A DNA stretch of 64,000 bases from Heyndrickxia sporothermodurans (GCA_018333075.1 BORH01000006.1:186001-250000), one strand, 5' to 3'; counted from the first letter of the stretch, positions 37,872-47,463 are shown. Program-made: numbers and translations. Notes: generated by a model from the letters alone, not told the origin.

Positions 37872-38387
37872 TCAGTTTTGTGCATCTAACAGTAATTTTA
37901 TCTCTTTTATTTGTTCTATATGTCGCTGTTCATGCAAATAAATCTGTTCAATCCATTGGTCAAGTGGTAATTCACCTAAAGCGGGATGCTTCACAGCTTT
38001 TTCTGCTAATATGGATTTATCTTCAATAGTACTAAGAAAATTAAGCAATTTTGTTCTCGAACCGTTTAACAAATCAATGATTTGCTGAACTTCAAATGGC
38101 TCAACTCCCGGTTCAACGATTTTTGGAGCTTTAATCTTTTTTGTTCTATCCAATAGAATCAGGTCAACTTTTTTACGTTCATTTTTTGTACCTTCTATCT
38201 CTTTTAATCCCCATGCAATAGCCTTAATAGACGCCTCTTCCACTAAGGCTAGGTGATGGCAAACTTGTGCTATACTCCACGTATCCGTGTCAGGCTTACT
38301 ATTGAATTGAACATCACTTAATAAAGTAATCTCCTTTACTAGGTTATTTCTCGTTTCATACAGATTGTCATTTACTAATTTATTCAT
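37872..38387 (-). CDS. DinB-family four-helix protein
   Basis: Soluble protein of 171 residues with the DinB/YfiT metal-binding layout: His pair in WSIAQVCHHLALVEE near residue 48 and YLHEQRHIEQIKEI near residue 150. Such proteins form dimers of four-helix bundles and include thiol transferases; no substrate can be given. Monocistronic, ATG after AAGGGAG. Confidence 0.82.
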   Translation of the reverse strand: MNKLVNDNLYETRNNLVKEITLLSDVQFNSKPDTDTWSIAQVCHHLALVEEASIKAIAWGLKEIEGTKNERKKVDLILLDRTKKIKAPKIVEPGVEPFEVQQIIDLLNGSRTKLLNFLSTIEDKSILAEKAVKHPALGELPLDQWIEQIYLHEQRHIEQIKEIKLLLDAQN

Positions 38388-38545
38388 TGAGATTTCTCCC
38401 TTCGCCAGAAAATGAGTAATTAGATTCCTATTCTGTATATATTCTCTTCAATGAAAAGTATTCTCCTAAGCTAGTTTTTAAGATTTTATTCCTGAAGTAG
38501 AAATAAAGATACTAGGTGAATGATTAAAAAAATAACAGATAAAAC

Positions 38546-38850
38546 TCAATCCTCATAATATCCCGACCTATCAAATTGTGAAAATGAATCATACTCCTCC
38601 TCATAAATCGCTGTAAACTCATATTCTCCATCAATAAGCTGTTGTAGATATTATTCAAACGATGATGCAATAACTTCGTAGCTATCTGGGCTGTCCTTCT
38701 TTCATGTAGCCAAAGTGCTAACAATTCATTTCATCAGTCCCAAATGCTATTACAAGTGCTTTAAAATCCTGCGAATAAGTGAGTATTTGAAATATAATCG
38801 TATCTAACTGAGGGAGCTTAAGTAATTTTGAACACTTCCTGTTAGTTTTA
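38546..38850 (-). pseudogene. Decayed gene of unknown family, at least two frameshifts
   Basis: On the minus strand three consecutive protein-like fragments lie in different frames: KLLKLPQLDTIIFQILTYSQ followed by DFKALVIAFGTDEMN then a stop; LALWLHERRTAQIATKLLHH; and DGEYEFTAIYEEEYDSFSQF ending RSGYYED and a stop at 38546. They read as one protein broken by frameshifts. The family is not recognised. Upstream to 38892 nothing else is evident. Confidence 0.55.
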
Positions 38851-38892
38851 GTAATAATATGGTTATTCTAATACCAAATCCTCCTTTATTTT

Positions 38893-39444
38893 TTAACCTT
38901 TAAACTCGGTAGCTAATGCTTCCATAAAAATTATGTCCCAGTAACGCCCTCCAATATAGTGTGACTGTCTTCTGCTGCCACATATAATAAACCCTGCTTT
39001 TTCATACGCTCGAATTGCACTTTTATTAAATTCAAACACCTTTAAAAATAGATTGTGTAGTCCAACAATGTTCAAGGCATAGTCAAGTACCAATAAGGCT
39101 GCTTCTGTTCCATATCCTTTACCTCTAAATTCCTTTTCACCGATAACAATATTAAACTCTGCCGTGCGGTTTTTATAATCTATATCCGATAAAAATGTAT
39201 TTCCAATCGGTCGTTGCGTATCATTTTCATAAATCGTAAAGAAAATATATTCTTTTGACTTAAATATATTTTCAAATGCATGAATCTCTTCTTCCAACAT
39301 TATAGGACCAGAAGAAGCTAGTGTTTTAGTGGTTTGAATATCATTATTTCATCTATTATAAAGTGAAACTAAATCACTCCTTAAAGGACCTAAAGAAATG
39401 TGTTTAGCTTTATAGTTAATAATTACTTGTTTCTTACTTACCAT
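38893..39444 (-). pseudogene. RimJ/RimL-like GNAT acetyltransferase with in-frame TGA
   Basis: The open part (135 residues from an ATG at 39300 with no ribosome site) is a GNAT acetyltransferase lacking its start; it has the acetyl-CoA loop FRGKGYGTEAALL. The same frame continues upstream through a TGA at 39349-39351 to an ATG at 39444 preceded by AAGGAG. The upstream part (SLGPLRSDLVSLYNR-stop-NNDIQTTK) is the expected N-terminus, where the stop replaces a family Trp (TGG to TGA). The full gene would encode 183 residues. A point mutation or sequencing error both fit. Confidence 0.8.
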
Positions 39445-39742
39445 TAGGAACAGCTCCTTGTAGTAAATCATATCTGTATTAAGAATTCTGTTCGTAAGTA
39501 AAAATTACCTTTAAAATTTGTTTAATAAAACCGCCACGATAGTTTATTAATAAACAAATCATGTTTACCACCATAGAAACGCCGTTCCGTTCGGAGGGGC
39601 CTTTTCTTGTTTCTTCTTATATAGTTTAGAACTTTAGAAAAATATCCTTTTGTTGAATTAAACAGGTGAAAAATGAAAAATATAAAACGATGTGTGGGAA
39701 GAAAGGTGGAACACCATTATGAATTTTAAAAGGAGGATAACA

Positions 39743-40255
39743 ATGGGAATTTTAAGTGGAAACCCAAAAGAGGAACCTATGCATTATGGAGAGGTTTTTG
39801 GAACATGGTTGTTTCTTACAACTGTTAAAGGATTGATTTCAGGCTATCAAACTTCTCTCAATCATACAGGTGATGAGGACCTAAAAAAATTAATAGAGGA
39901 ATTTATCGAGCTTGGAAAACAAGAAAGTAAACAAATTGAAGAGTTGTTAAAAGAAAATGGTATTGGTTTACCGCCAACACCTCCCGATCGACCTAAAGCT
40001 TGCCTAGAAGACATACCTGTAGGAGCACGTTTTCAAGATATAGAAATAGCTGCTGCCCTAACAAGAGATATTACAGCAGGACTACTTTCTTGTAGTTCAG
40101 TTATGGGACAATCAATTAGAGAAGATATAGCCTTGATGTTTGGACAATTTCATATTCAGACAGCAGCACTGGGAGCAAAGGTTTTACGATTAAATAAAGA
40201 AAAAGGATGGTTACTTCCTCCGCCATTACATCATTTTAAATCTGAAGATTGCTAA
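39743..40255 (+). CDS. DUF3231-family (ferritin-like fold) protein
   Basis: Protein of 170 residues made of helices: GTWLFLTTVKGLISGYQTSLNH near the N-terminus, a Pro-rich hinge (GLPPTPPDRP near 83) and RDITAGLLSCSSVMGQ after it. This pattern is that of DUF3231 proteins, common in spore formers and usually in tandem ferritin-like repeats; here only one repeat is present. Start at 39743 follows AAGGAGG by 6 nt; the upstream ATGs lack such a site. Function unknown. Confidence 0.7.
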   Translation: MGILSGNPKEEPMHYGEVFGTWLFLTTVKGLISGYQTSLNHTGDEDLKKLIEEFIELGKQESKQIEELLKENGIGLPPTPPDRPKACLEDIPVGARFQDIEIAAALTRDITAGLLSCSSVMGQSIREDIALMFGQFHIQTAALGAKVLRLNKEKGWLLPPPLHHFKSEDC

Positions 40256-40275
40256 CTATTTATGATTTTTTGTAA

Positions 40276-40301
40276 AAGTCCTTCTCAGATGGGAAGGACT
40301 T
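40276..40301 (+). terminator. Hairpin after the DUF3231 gene
   Basis: Perfect 9-bp stem AAGTCCTTC / GAAGGACTT, loop of 8, 20 nt after the stop. The following T run is poor (ATTATTAAAT). Confidence 0.7.
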
Positions 40302-40424
40302 ATTATTAAATGTACTATTATTTGTTGGTTCATATAGAAAACTATAGCCATCCAGAACTTACTTTTTTTAACAATCACATTTTTAAAAATAGTACTCATG
40401 ATAAATTACTGGAGTGAATTTTGC

Positions 40425-40880
40425 ATGAAGCATTTAAAGCCTATGATTATAAAATTTATCGCTACACTCATTGTGCTTTTTATTATTCTAAATTTATTTT
40501 ATGGAATGTCCATTGCAAAAGTAGTATTTATTTCACTTTCTCTTACAGTTCTTACCTATCCATTTGGAGATGTAGGAATTCTGCCGAGAACAAACAATAC
40601 AATTGCAACACTTTCAGATTTTGGTCTTTCTCTCGTAACGATATGGCTCTTATCTGCTGCGTTAACTTACGTTAATCGGTCCCCCATTTTTATAAGTTCA
40701 CTCATTTCAGCAGCAGCAATTACTATTTTTGAGTATTTTTTTCACAAGTATGTATTGACCTATTTCAAACCAAAGACTGACCGTATATTGCCGAGACCAA
40801 GACCACTTCAAACAAAATTTCAAACGGAATCATCTGAGGACATTTCACCTGAAATCAAAAAGAATAATAAAAATAAATAG
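40425..40880 (+). CDS. YndM-family (DUF2512) membrane protein
   Basis: Membrane protein of 151 residues with four hydrophobic segments and the DUF2512 features PFGDVGILPRTNNTIATLSDFG (about 43-64) and YFFHKYVLTYF (about 104-114), then a charged Pro/Lys-rich tail. Role unknown; the family is widespread in Bacillus. ATG at 40425 follows TGGAG by 10 nt and is preferred over one 27 nt upstream. Confidence 0.85.
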   Translation: MKHLKPMIIKFIATLIVLFIILNLFYGMSIAKVVFISLSLTVLTYPFGDVGILPRTNNTIATLSDFGLSLVTIWLLSAALTYVNRSPIFISSLISAAAITIFEYFFHKYVLTYFKPKTDRILPRPRPLQTKFQTESSEDISPEIKKNNKNK

Positions 40881-40914
40881 GTTTAGGAAGTTATTTCCTA
40901 AACCCTGTTTTTTG
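40880..40914 (+). terminator. Terminator of the YndM-like gene
   Basis: Perfect 10-bp stem GGTTTAGGAA / TTCCTAAACC, 5-nt loop, followed by CTGTTTTTTG. It begins at the last base of the stop codon. Confidence 0.92.
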
Positions 40915-40997
40915 ATTTTAACTTAACTTCCACACGGATAACCATATGAGAAATCATATTGTTCATCATATTTATTAATTTAACTAGTCAGGTATAA

Positions 40998-41030
40998 AAT
41001 TGACCTCAGCTCTCTATTTCCGAGGTCATC
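40998..41030 (-). terminator. Terminator of the ansA-aspA operon
   Basis: Minus-strand stem TGACCTC / GAGGTCA followed by ATTTTAT; about 60 nt after the aspA stop. The T run is short. Confidence 0.65.
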
Positions 41031-41088
41031 TATTCGTAGACATTACTTTTTTCATACTATCCTATTCATCTTGTTTATCTACTATATA

Positions 41089-42519
41089 TTACTCTCTATC
41101 AAACAGTACTGCACCCGCAATCCCTGGATGTGTCATTTCATAAGGATCTAGAATCAAGTCAAGCTCCTCCTCGGTCAATACATCATATTTCAGACAAAGT
41201 TCTCTAATTGGAGCCCCACTTAAAATTGCCTCTCTCGCGATTCGTGCAGCAACTTCGTAACCAATATGTGGGTTAACCGCTGTGATAACACCCACACTCT
41301 TTTCTACATATTCTTTTAACCGATCTTCATTTGCCTTAATCCCTTTTAAGCAGTGATCTGTGAAGACACGGAATCCATTATTCATAATACTTATTGACTG
41401 AAGTAGGTTAAATACTAGAACAGGCTCCATGACATTTAATTCAAGCTGACCCGCTTCAGATGCAAGACAAATCGTATGGTCATTACCAATTACTTGGAAC
41501 GCTACTTGATTAATCACCTCTGCCATAACCGGATTTACTTTACCAGGCATAATGGATGAACCTGGCTGACGTGCTGGTAACGTAATTTCCCCCAATCCAG
41601 CTCTAGGGCCCGATGCCATTAAACGTAAATCATTCGCGATTTTTGACATATTCATCATACAAACTTTCAATGCAGCAGATACTTCTGTATAAGCATCTGT
41701 ATTTTGTGTTGCATCGACAAGATGTTCAGCACCAACTAGTGGTAGCCCACTGATGTCGGCAAGATATTTACCAACTAATTCAATATAACGCGGGTCTGCA
41801 TTTAATCCTGTACCAACTGCTGTTGCTCCCATGTTTAATTCATATAAATGTTGGCGGGATTGCTTAATACGCTTAATATCGCGTTCAATTACACGTCCAT
41901 ATGCTTCAAATTCCTGACCAAGACGAATCGGTACAGCATCTTGAAGATGGGTGCGACCCATTTTGATTACATGATTGAATTCTTTTGCTTTTTGCTGAAA
42001 CACGCTATGCATATCATCCATTGTTTTCAACAATTTTTCGAGTAGATTTAATACTGCTATATGAATAGCTGTTGGAAATGCATCGTTTGTAGATTGAGAC
42101 ATATTCACATGAGTATTAGGACTGCAATGATAGTAATCGCCTTTCTCTTTCCCTAGTATTTCGATGGCACGATTGGCAATGACTTCATTTACATTCATGT
42201 TTATCGATGTACCTGCTCCACCCTGAATAGGATCCACGATAATTTGATCGTGCCATTTCCCTTCTATCATTTCTTCCGCCGCTTTCACGATAGCTTCACC
42301 AATTCCCGAATATAGCCGTTTAACGTCCATGTTTGCTTGTGCTGCCGCTTTTTTCACTATTGCCATAGCTTTAATTAATTCTTCATGCATCCTATATCCT
42401 GTGATTGGGAAATTTTCAACAGCTCGTAGAGTTTGAACCCCATAATAGGCCTCAGCAGGTACTTCCTTCGATCCTAAAAAATCCTTTTCAACTCGCATGT
42501 GCTCTTTTACAGTAGACAT
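41089..42519 (-). CDS. aspA: Aspartate ammonia-lyase (aspartase)
   Basis: Converts L-aspartate to fumarate and ammonia. The 476-residue protein carries the fumarase/aspartase signature GSSIMPGKVNPVMAEVINQV (about 318-337) with the mobile catalytic Ser loop, TNDAFPTAIH near residue 140 and HPGIAGAV at the C-terminus typical of aspartase. It is the second gene after ansA (55 nt), matching the B. subtilis ansAB operon (there called ansB), so asparagine is taken to fumarate in two steps. ATG after AGGAGAG. Confidence 0.95.
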   Translation of the reverse strand: MSTVKEHMRVEKDFLGSKEVPAEAYYGVQTLRAVENFPITGYRMHEELIKAMAIVKKAAAQANMDVKRLYSGIGEAIVKAAEEMIEGKWHDQIIVDPIQGGAGTSINMNVNEVIANRAIEILGKEKGDYYHCSPNTHVNMSQSTNDAFPTAIHIAVLNLLEKLLKTMDDMHSVFQQKAKEFNHVIKMGRTHLQDAVPIRLGQEFEAYGRVIERDIKRIKQSRQHLYELNMGATAVGTGLNADPRYIELVGKYLADISGLPLVGAEHLVDATQNTDAYTEVSAALKVCMMNMSKIANDLRLMASGPRAGLGEITLPARQPGSSIMPGKVNPVMAEVINQVAFQVIGNDHTICLASEAGQLELNVMEPVLVFNLLQSISIMNNGFRVFTDHCLKGIKANEDRLKEYVEKSVGVITAVNPHIGYEVAARIAREAILSGAPIRELCLKYDVLTEEELDLILDPYEMTHPGIAGAVLFDRE

Positions 42520-42574
42520 ATTAATCTCTCTCCTCTATTAAATGCAAAATCCTAAAAAGCTATTTAAAATCATT

Positions 42575-43576
42575 TTAATCCTTTTCATATTGTACCGTTA
42601 AATCACTTGCTAATGGTGTTTCTATAATCTCCTTAACTTCTTCCAATTTATCAGTTTGTCCAAGTGCCCACATCAGTTTTGCGACGATGGCTTCTGTGTT
42701 CATATCCCCAGATAATATTACACGATGCTGTGCCACCTTCCTACCTACTTCATAGAGGAGTATATCTTCTCCTTCTTCCAAGCATTGAGTCGTGATAACG
42801 ACGGCAATGCCATCTTCCGTAAGTTCTTGAATTTTTGAAAGCAAGTTCCGTCCTTCGAAAGGTAATCCACCGTTACCAAAGCTTTCAATAATTATACCTT
42901 TATACAAACTTTTCAGACAATCAAATATTTCTGGCTTTGTACCTGGATATAATTTCATAAGAAAAACATCTGTACATATACGATTATTAACTGAAAGTTT
43001 ATTGCTAGTGGACATTGGCTTCCAATGATATTTAACCTCATTTCCATTTATAATGGCAACATATGGGTGATTCACGCTTTCAAACGCATCATAGCTTTTT
43101 GTTCTCATTTTAACCGCTCTTGTCCCCACAATCACCCTACCGTCAAAAACGATGAACACCCCGCCAATATCCTCACAGGCAAACCGAAAGGCATCAGCTA
43201 CATTTTTCTTAGCGTCTGTTTTTTTGAAACTAATAGGGACTTGTGAACCTGTTAAAACGACTGGCTTTCCAAGACCTTGAAGCATATAAGAAAGCGCAGC
43301 AGACGTGTAGGCTAACGTATCAGTTCCATGTGTGATTACAAATCCGTCATAATCATCATAATGATGAAAGACTGCATTGGCAATTTCTCCCCAATGCTCA
43401 GGCTGCATATTAGTACTATCAATGTTGAATAGGATTTTGCATTCAATTTCTATGTTTTGGGATGACTTAGGAAAATAATGAAGCAATTCCTCAGCAGATA
43501 GTCCTGGAACGAGCCCTTCATTTCCTTCAACAGAAGCAATAGTTCCACCAGTTGCAAGTAATAAAATTTTCTTCAT
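42575..43576 (-). CDS. ansA: L-asparaginase (type I, cytoplasmic)
   Basis: Hydrolyses asparagine to aspartate and ammonia. The 333-residue protein begins [15 protein letters not shown], with the nucleophile Thr of TGGTIA, and has the second catalytic motif [14 protein letters not shown] near residue 85 (Thr, Asp). No signal peptide, so type I. Start at 43576 is chosen because GGAGAGG lies 6 nt before it. Divergent from ansR, which should repress it until asparagine or aspartate appears. Confidence 0.95.
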   Translation of the reverse strand: MKKILLLATGGTIASVEGNEGLVPGLSAEELLHYFPKSSQNIEIECKILFNIDSTNMQPEHWGEIANAVFHHYDDYDGFVITHGTDTLAYTSAALSYMLQGLGKPVVLTGSQVPISFKKTDAKKNVADAFRFACEDIGGVFIVFDGRVIVGTRAVKMRTKSYDAFESVNHPYVAIINGNEVKYHWKPMSTSNKLSVNNRICTDVFLMKLYPGTKPEIFDCLKSLYKGIIIESFGNGGLPFEGRNLLSKIQELTEDGIAVVITTQCLEEGEDILLYEVGRKVAQHRVILSGDMNTEAIVAKLMWALGQTDKLEEVKEIIETPLASDLTVQYEKD

Positions 43577-43752
43577 ACATAACCTCTCCATAGAGTGAAT
43601 AATTGCCTTTCATTCGCGAAATGCGTATTTATATTAATCATTATAGAACTTAATTAGGAATAATCAAGATATTGTATTCGATTTGCGTACATTTTTTCTG
43701 TTCTTGTCTATTTTCCTATGTTATAATCGGTTCAACATAAAAAAGGTGGAGT

Positions 43753-44130
43753 ATGAGACAAATGCTGGAACGTTTATCCGAATTAAGAAAAAAGCAAAAA
43801 TGGTCCTTACAAGATACCGCAGATCAACTTGGGATTGCGAAAAGTACCTATGCTGGGTATGAAACTGGTTACCGAGAGCCTTCTCTACAATCTTTGTCGA
43901 AAATAGCAGATTTATTTGATACGTCAGTAGATTATATATTGGGTCGAACCAATGATTCGCAACAAGGCAAGGGTGTGATCGAAATAACAGAACTCTTGAA
44001 TAGTACTGACTATTTAATCTCCATAGACGAGGAATCGCTGTCAGCTAATGAAATAATAGACTTTATTGCTTTTGTAAGGAGTAAAAGAGAGTTGATAGAA
44101 AAGCTCTCGCCTACGATTAAAAAAGAATAG
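43753..44130 (+). CDS. ansR: XRE-family repressor AnsR
   Basis: Small repressor of 125 residues with a Cro/C1-type helix-turn-helix in the first 65 residues (LQDTADQLGIAKSTYAGYETGYREPSL). Its sequence and position, divergent from ansA-aspA, match B. subtilis AnsR. The C-terminal 50 residues are acidic and helical. The start may be this ATG or one three codons later. The 176-nt gap to ansA should hold the operator; I could not point to a single clear one. Confidence 0.88.
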   Translation: MRQMLERLSELRKKQKWSLQDTADQLGIAKSTYAGYETGYREPSLQSLSKIADLFDTSVDYILGRTNDSQQGKGVIEITELLNSTDYLISIDEESLSANEIIDFIAFVRSKRELIEKLSPTIKKE

Positions 44131-44181
44131 TATTTTTATTTTACGTTAAAATGTTAGTACTACCCCATATTAGAGTACAAT

Positions 44182-44223
44182 CCATTCCCATCCTTGCACC
44201 GATCGGGAATGGTTATTTTTTTT
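44182..44223 (+). terminator. Terminator of ansR
   Basis: Perfect 8-bp stem CCATTCCC / GGGAATGG with a 15-nt loop, then TTATTTTTTTT. It lies about 50 nt after the ansR stop. Confidence 0.88.
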
Positions 44224-44416
44224 GAGCATCACACCGCTTCGCTTGATAGAAATGTTTTGAACACTACTTTTATAATATACTTCTATATATTCCATATATA
44301 CTTGTATGCTTTCCAAAGTCCTCACTTGCAATAGTAGGATTTTTTTCTTTTCATCTGATTGACCTAATGATATTAATGAACCAATTCCCCCTTATTTCTT
44401 ATTTGAATTTACAATA

Positions 44417-44443
44417 AAAAAAGATGGTAATTATAACCACCTT
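44417..44443 (-). terminator. Terminator downstream of the 26-residue ORF
   Basis: Minus-strand stem AAGGTGGT / ACCATCTT (one wobble) followed by TTTTTTTATT. It supports transcription of the small ORF at 44506-44586. 44224-44416 shows nothing else. Confidence 0.7.
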
Positions 44444-44505
44444 CTGCATTTATATATTTTTTATTTATTATGTGACTTTAACCATAAAAAGCATAAGATT
44501 TCGCA

Positions 44506-44586
44506 TTACTTTACTGCACCTACTGATAATGCTCCTCCCAAAGCTAGTCCTATAGAAAGTACTTTGATTAATAATTTTTTATTCAT
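44506..44586 (-). CDS. Putative 26-residue hydrophobic peptide
   Basis: ATG-initiated frame encoding a basic start (MNKKLLIK) and a hydrophobic core ending GALSVGAVK. This looks like a signal peptide or a small membrane/secreted peptide. AAGGA lies about 11 nt before the ATG (long spacing) and a good terminator follows 60 nt after the stop. No partner receptor gene is seen next to it. It could be chance; no function is claimed. Confidence 0.35.
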   Translation of the reverse strand: MNKKLLIKVLSIGLALGGALSVGAVK

Positions 44587-44775
44587 TCTTAAATTCGTCC
44601 TTGTTCTAACGTTTCTAAATAAAATTGTATCTACGGCAGAATGCTGCATAGATATAGAAAAATTAGAAATCTCTGAGAAACTCTTTAATTAAGTTGTTTT
44701 CGCAGTTCATCAAACATTTTTATCGATCAGATATCACAAGTCTAAAAACTTTATAGTTCCCTAAACGATGAGAAA

Positions 44776-45093
44776 CTACCAACTCCATTTTTTTAAAAGT
44801 CCTTCAAATAGAGTAAGTTTTTTTGAAGACAATGATTCTATTGTACAACTCGTGCTTGCTTTGTATTCTGTTTTCATCGCTTTCTTCAATGTAGTTTCTT
44901 CCAGAAAATTAGTAGGATTTGATTGTTCAAAACAAGGTGGTGCAATATATGTTCTACTAGCATGATCTAAAATTATTCTTGTATTACCAGGTGGTGTTTG
45001 TTCAATCGGAACGTAAAAGAAAATTATTATTAGACCAATGAGAACCAAACTTACTAAACTTATATTTCTCATTATTTTTAACAGATCTACCAT
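44776..45093 (-). CDS. Hypothetical single-pass membrane or secreted protein
   Basis: Up to 105 residues: a short basic start, one hydrophobic helix (about 9-28), then a polar domain with two cysteines (PPCFEQ and TSCTIE). I do not recognise it. The ribosome site AAAGGAGG overlaps the first ATG, so the true start may be a nearby non-ATG codon such as CTG three codons later. It lies between the 26-residue ORF and the divergent alkaline phosphatase. Confidence 0.5.
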   Translation of the reverse strand: MVDLLKIMRNISLVSLVLIGLIIIFFYVPIEQTPPGNTRIILDHASRTYIAPPCFEQSNPTNFLEETTLKKAMKTEYKASTSCTIESLSSKKLTLFEGLLKKWSW

Positions 45094-45242
45094 CCTCCTT
45101 TACCCTCATTTTATAATCGATTGACTATTTTTTATATTATTAATCATGAATAATATATGACATTAAAATTATTTTTCAAGAATTAGTAAGATCACTTCAT
45201 ACTTAAAAGACAACGATAGATTTTTTTTAATGTATTTAAAAA

Positions 45243-45270
45243 TTTACACTTCCTTAATATCAGATTAATA
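45243..45270 (+). promoter_or_regulatory. PhoP-box-like triple repeat
   Basis: TTTACA, TTAATA and TTAATA start at 45243, 45254 and 45265, each separated by 5 nt, giving an exact 11-nt phase. This matches the TTWACA-N5 direct repeats bound by PhoP of Bacillus. It lies 56 nt before the alkaline phosphatase start, as expected for phosphate-starvation activation. Confidence 0.65.
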
Positions 45271-45325
45271 GTTTTCCTTTACTGTGATCTATGTAGGTAG
45301 AAAATTATTATTAGGAGGTTGTTCA

Positions 45326-46702
45326 ATGTTTAAAAAAAAGCTTCTAAAAAAGGTTCTCCCTGTTGCAGTTCTATCAACTGTAGCGGTAGGAAGCTTGATC
45401 GGAACTGCTACTAACTCTCCCGCACAAGCTAAAGTAGAAAAAGGAAACAATGCAGAAATCAAAAATGTCATTTTCCTAATTGGTGATGGAATGGGTGTTT
45501 CCTATACTTCTGCTTATCGTTATTTTAAAGACAACCCTGCAACACCTATTGTTGAAAACACGGAATTTGATAAGTATTTAGTCGGTCAGCAAACAACTTA
45601 TCCTGAAGATCCAGAACAAAACATAACCGATTCAGCTTCTGCAGCAACAGCTATGTCTGCTGGGGTAAAAACCTATAATGCAGCGATTGCTGTTGATAAC
45701 GACAAATCTAAAGTAAAAACTGTTTTAGAAGCTGCAAAAGAAAAAGGAAAAGCCACTGGGCTTGTTGCCACATCAGAAATTACACATGCGACACCTGCTG
45801 CATTCGGTGCTCACAATGAAAATCGTAAAAATATGAATGCAATCGCTGATGATTATTACAATGAATTGGTTAATGGTAAACATAAAATCGATGTACTTCT
45901 TGGTGGTGGAAAATCAAACTTTGAACGCCCGGATGTAAATCTTGCAAAGGCTTTTCAAAAAGACGGATATAGCTATGTAACGAATAAAAAACAGCTCTTA
46001 AATGATAAAAACAATCAGGTTTTAGGACTATTTGCAACTGGCGGACTTCCAAAAACGATTGACCGTACAAACGATATTCCATCACTTGAAGAAATGACAA
46101 CTTCAGCCATCCAACGCTTAAACAAGAATAAGAATGGTTTCTTTCTTATGGTAGAAGGAAGTCAAATAGACTGGGCTGGCCATGATAATGATATTGTTGG
46201 TTCAATGAGCGAAATGGAAGACTTTGAAAAAGCCTTTAAAGCAGCCATTGAGTTTGCAAAAAAAGACAAGCACACTTTAGTTGTGGCAACTGCTGACCAT
46301 TCAACAGGCGGAGTTTCTATAGGTGCAAATGGCATTTATAACTGGTTCGGTGAGCCGGTCAAAGCTGCTAAACGTACACCGGCTTTTATGGCAGAAGAAA
46401 TTGCTAAAGGTGCAGATGTGGAGAAAACCTTAAAAAGCTACATTGATCAAAAGCTTTTACCATTAACAGAAGCAGAAATTCAATCTGTTAAAAACGCCGG
46501 CAAAAAAGCTAGTGACATCAGTAACGCAATCAAAATGATTTTTGACACGCATTCTAATACTGGATGGACAACTGGCGGACACACTGGTGAAGACGTCCCA
46601 GTTTATGCATTCGGTCCTTCAAAGGAGCGCTTTGCTGGGCAAGTAGATAACACAGATCATGCAAAAATAATTTTCGATATTCTGGGCAAAGGGAAAAAGT
46701 AA
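45326..46702 (+). CDS. phoA: Secreted alkaline phosphatase
   Basis: Alkaline phosphatase of 458 residues that frees phosphate from organic esters outside the cell. A Sec signal peptide (about 1-35, ending near AQA) is followed by VIFLIGDGMG (metal-binding Asp), ITDSASAATAMSAG with the phosphorylated Ser, VEGSQIDWAGHDND, TADHSTGG and GWTTGGHTGEDVPVYA, which together supply all Zn/Mg ligands. ATG at 45326 follows AGGAGG by 7 nt; an upstream ATG has none. The PhoP-box-like element before it fits the Pho regulon. Either the PhoA or the PhoB type of Bacillus. Confidence 0.93.
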   Translation: MFKKKLLKKVLPVAVLSTVAVGSLIGTATNSPAQAKVEKGNNAEIKNVIFLIGDGMGVSYTSAYRYFKDNPATPIVENTEFDKYLVGQQTTYPEDPEQNITDSASAATAMSAGVKTYNAAIAVDNDKSKVKTVLEAAKEKGKATGLVATSEITHATPAAFGAHNENRKNMNAIADDYYNELVNGKHKIDVLLGGGKSNFERPDVNLAKAFQKDGYSYVTNKKQLLNDKNNQVLGLFATGGLPKTIDRTNDIPSLEEMTTSAIQRLNKNKNGFFLMVEGSQIDWAGHDNDIVGSMSEMEDFEKAFKAAIEFAKKDKHTLVVATADHSTGGVSIGANGIYNWFGEPVKAAKRTPAFMAEEIAKGADVEKTLKSYIDQKLLPLTEAEIQSVKNAGKKASDISNAIKMIFDTHSNTGWTTGGHTGEDVPVYAFGPSKERFAGQVDNTDHAKIIFDILGKGKK

Positions 46703-46739
46703 TAATAAACACCTTGTATTTGAATTAGAATGATCCGGT

Positions 46740-46770
46740 CCCGCTACTCTAAGAAGTAGCGGGCACTTTT
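46740..46770 (+). terminator. Terminator of the alkaline phosphatase gene
   Basis: Perfect 9-bp stem CCCGCTACT / AGTAGCGGG, 6-nt loop, followed by CACTTTTC. About 38 nt after the stop. Confidence 0.85.
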
Positions 46771-46800
46771 CTAAATCCTTATAAAATTAGGAGGCTTCTT

Positions 46801-47463
46801 TTGAAAAAATTGTTCTGCATTATCCTATTATCATTAGCTATTGCCGGCTGCTCAAAAGGAAACAATACTGAACATCAGGCTACTGAAAATAAGATAGCAA
46901 AAAATAACCAAACAAATAATATTAAGCAAGTAATAAAAAATGATATTTATGTACCCAGTCCCCAAGTAACAGATGACCGTAATCTTGTAAAAAAAGGGGA
47001 AACCATAACTGATACAAAAGGTGAACTAACCTTAATAAAATACAAAAAGGTGAATAGGGAAATTCGGGTAGGACCAGTTGAAATGATGATAAAGGATGTA
47101 AAAGTTATGCACTACATTCCCGACTACAGCATGATTGATTTTTTTCATAGTTATACTCATGATGAAGAATTTAACTTTATAAAGGTTGCAGTAGAATTCA
47201 AAAACACTTCAAGAGACACGATAAAATTCAATCCAATTGCTTTTCTTAAATTGAACACTGGAGAACATAAAACTTGGGAAGAAGATATTTATCTCGAGAA
47301 TTTGCTAGGTGAGATAGAACCAAATTCAGTTAAAAAAGGTAAACTGGGTTTTATTATAAAAAAAACGAAAGAAATGAAGTGGGTTGAACTATTGACTAGT
47401 GATGTAGTAAATAAAAACGGTGAAATTATTGAAAAAGCCAAGAATATCAAAATAAATTTTTAA
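46801..47463 (+). CDS. Lipoprotein with DUF4352/DUF5067-like domain
   Basis: Protein of 220 residues starting with TTG, 8 nt after AGGAGG. The signal peptide ends in LAIAGC, so Cys17 should be lipidated. A polar Asn/Lys-rich linker follows, then a beta-sandwich-like domain (about 80-215) with FIKVAVEFKNTSRDTIKFNP, the pattern of DUF4352/Telomeric-like extracytoplasmic domains in Firmicute lipoproteins. Function unknown. It is separated from phoA by a terminator. Confidence 0.75.
   Translation: MKKLFCIILLSLAIAGCSKGNNTEHQATENKIAKNNQTNNIKQVIKNDIYVPSPQVTDDRNLVKKGETITDTKGELTLIKYKKVNREIRVGPVEMMIKDVKVMHYIPDYSMIDFFHSYTHDEEFNFIKVAVEFKNTSRDTIKFNPIAFLKLNTGEHKTWEEDIYLENLLGEIEPNSVKKGKLGFIIKKTKEMKWVELLTSDVVNKNGEIIEKAKNIKINF

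Noticed and set aside
39349-39351. TGA as a selenocysteine codon
   Set aside because: The position is a family Trp, no SECIS-like hairpin was evident, and GNAT enzymes do not use selenocysteine.
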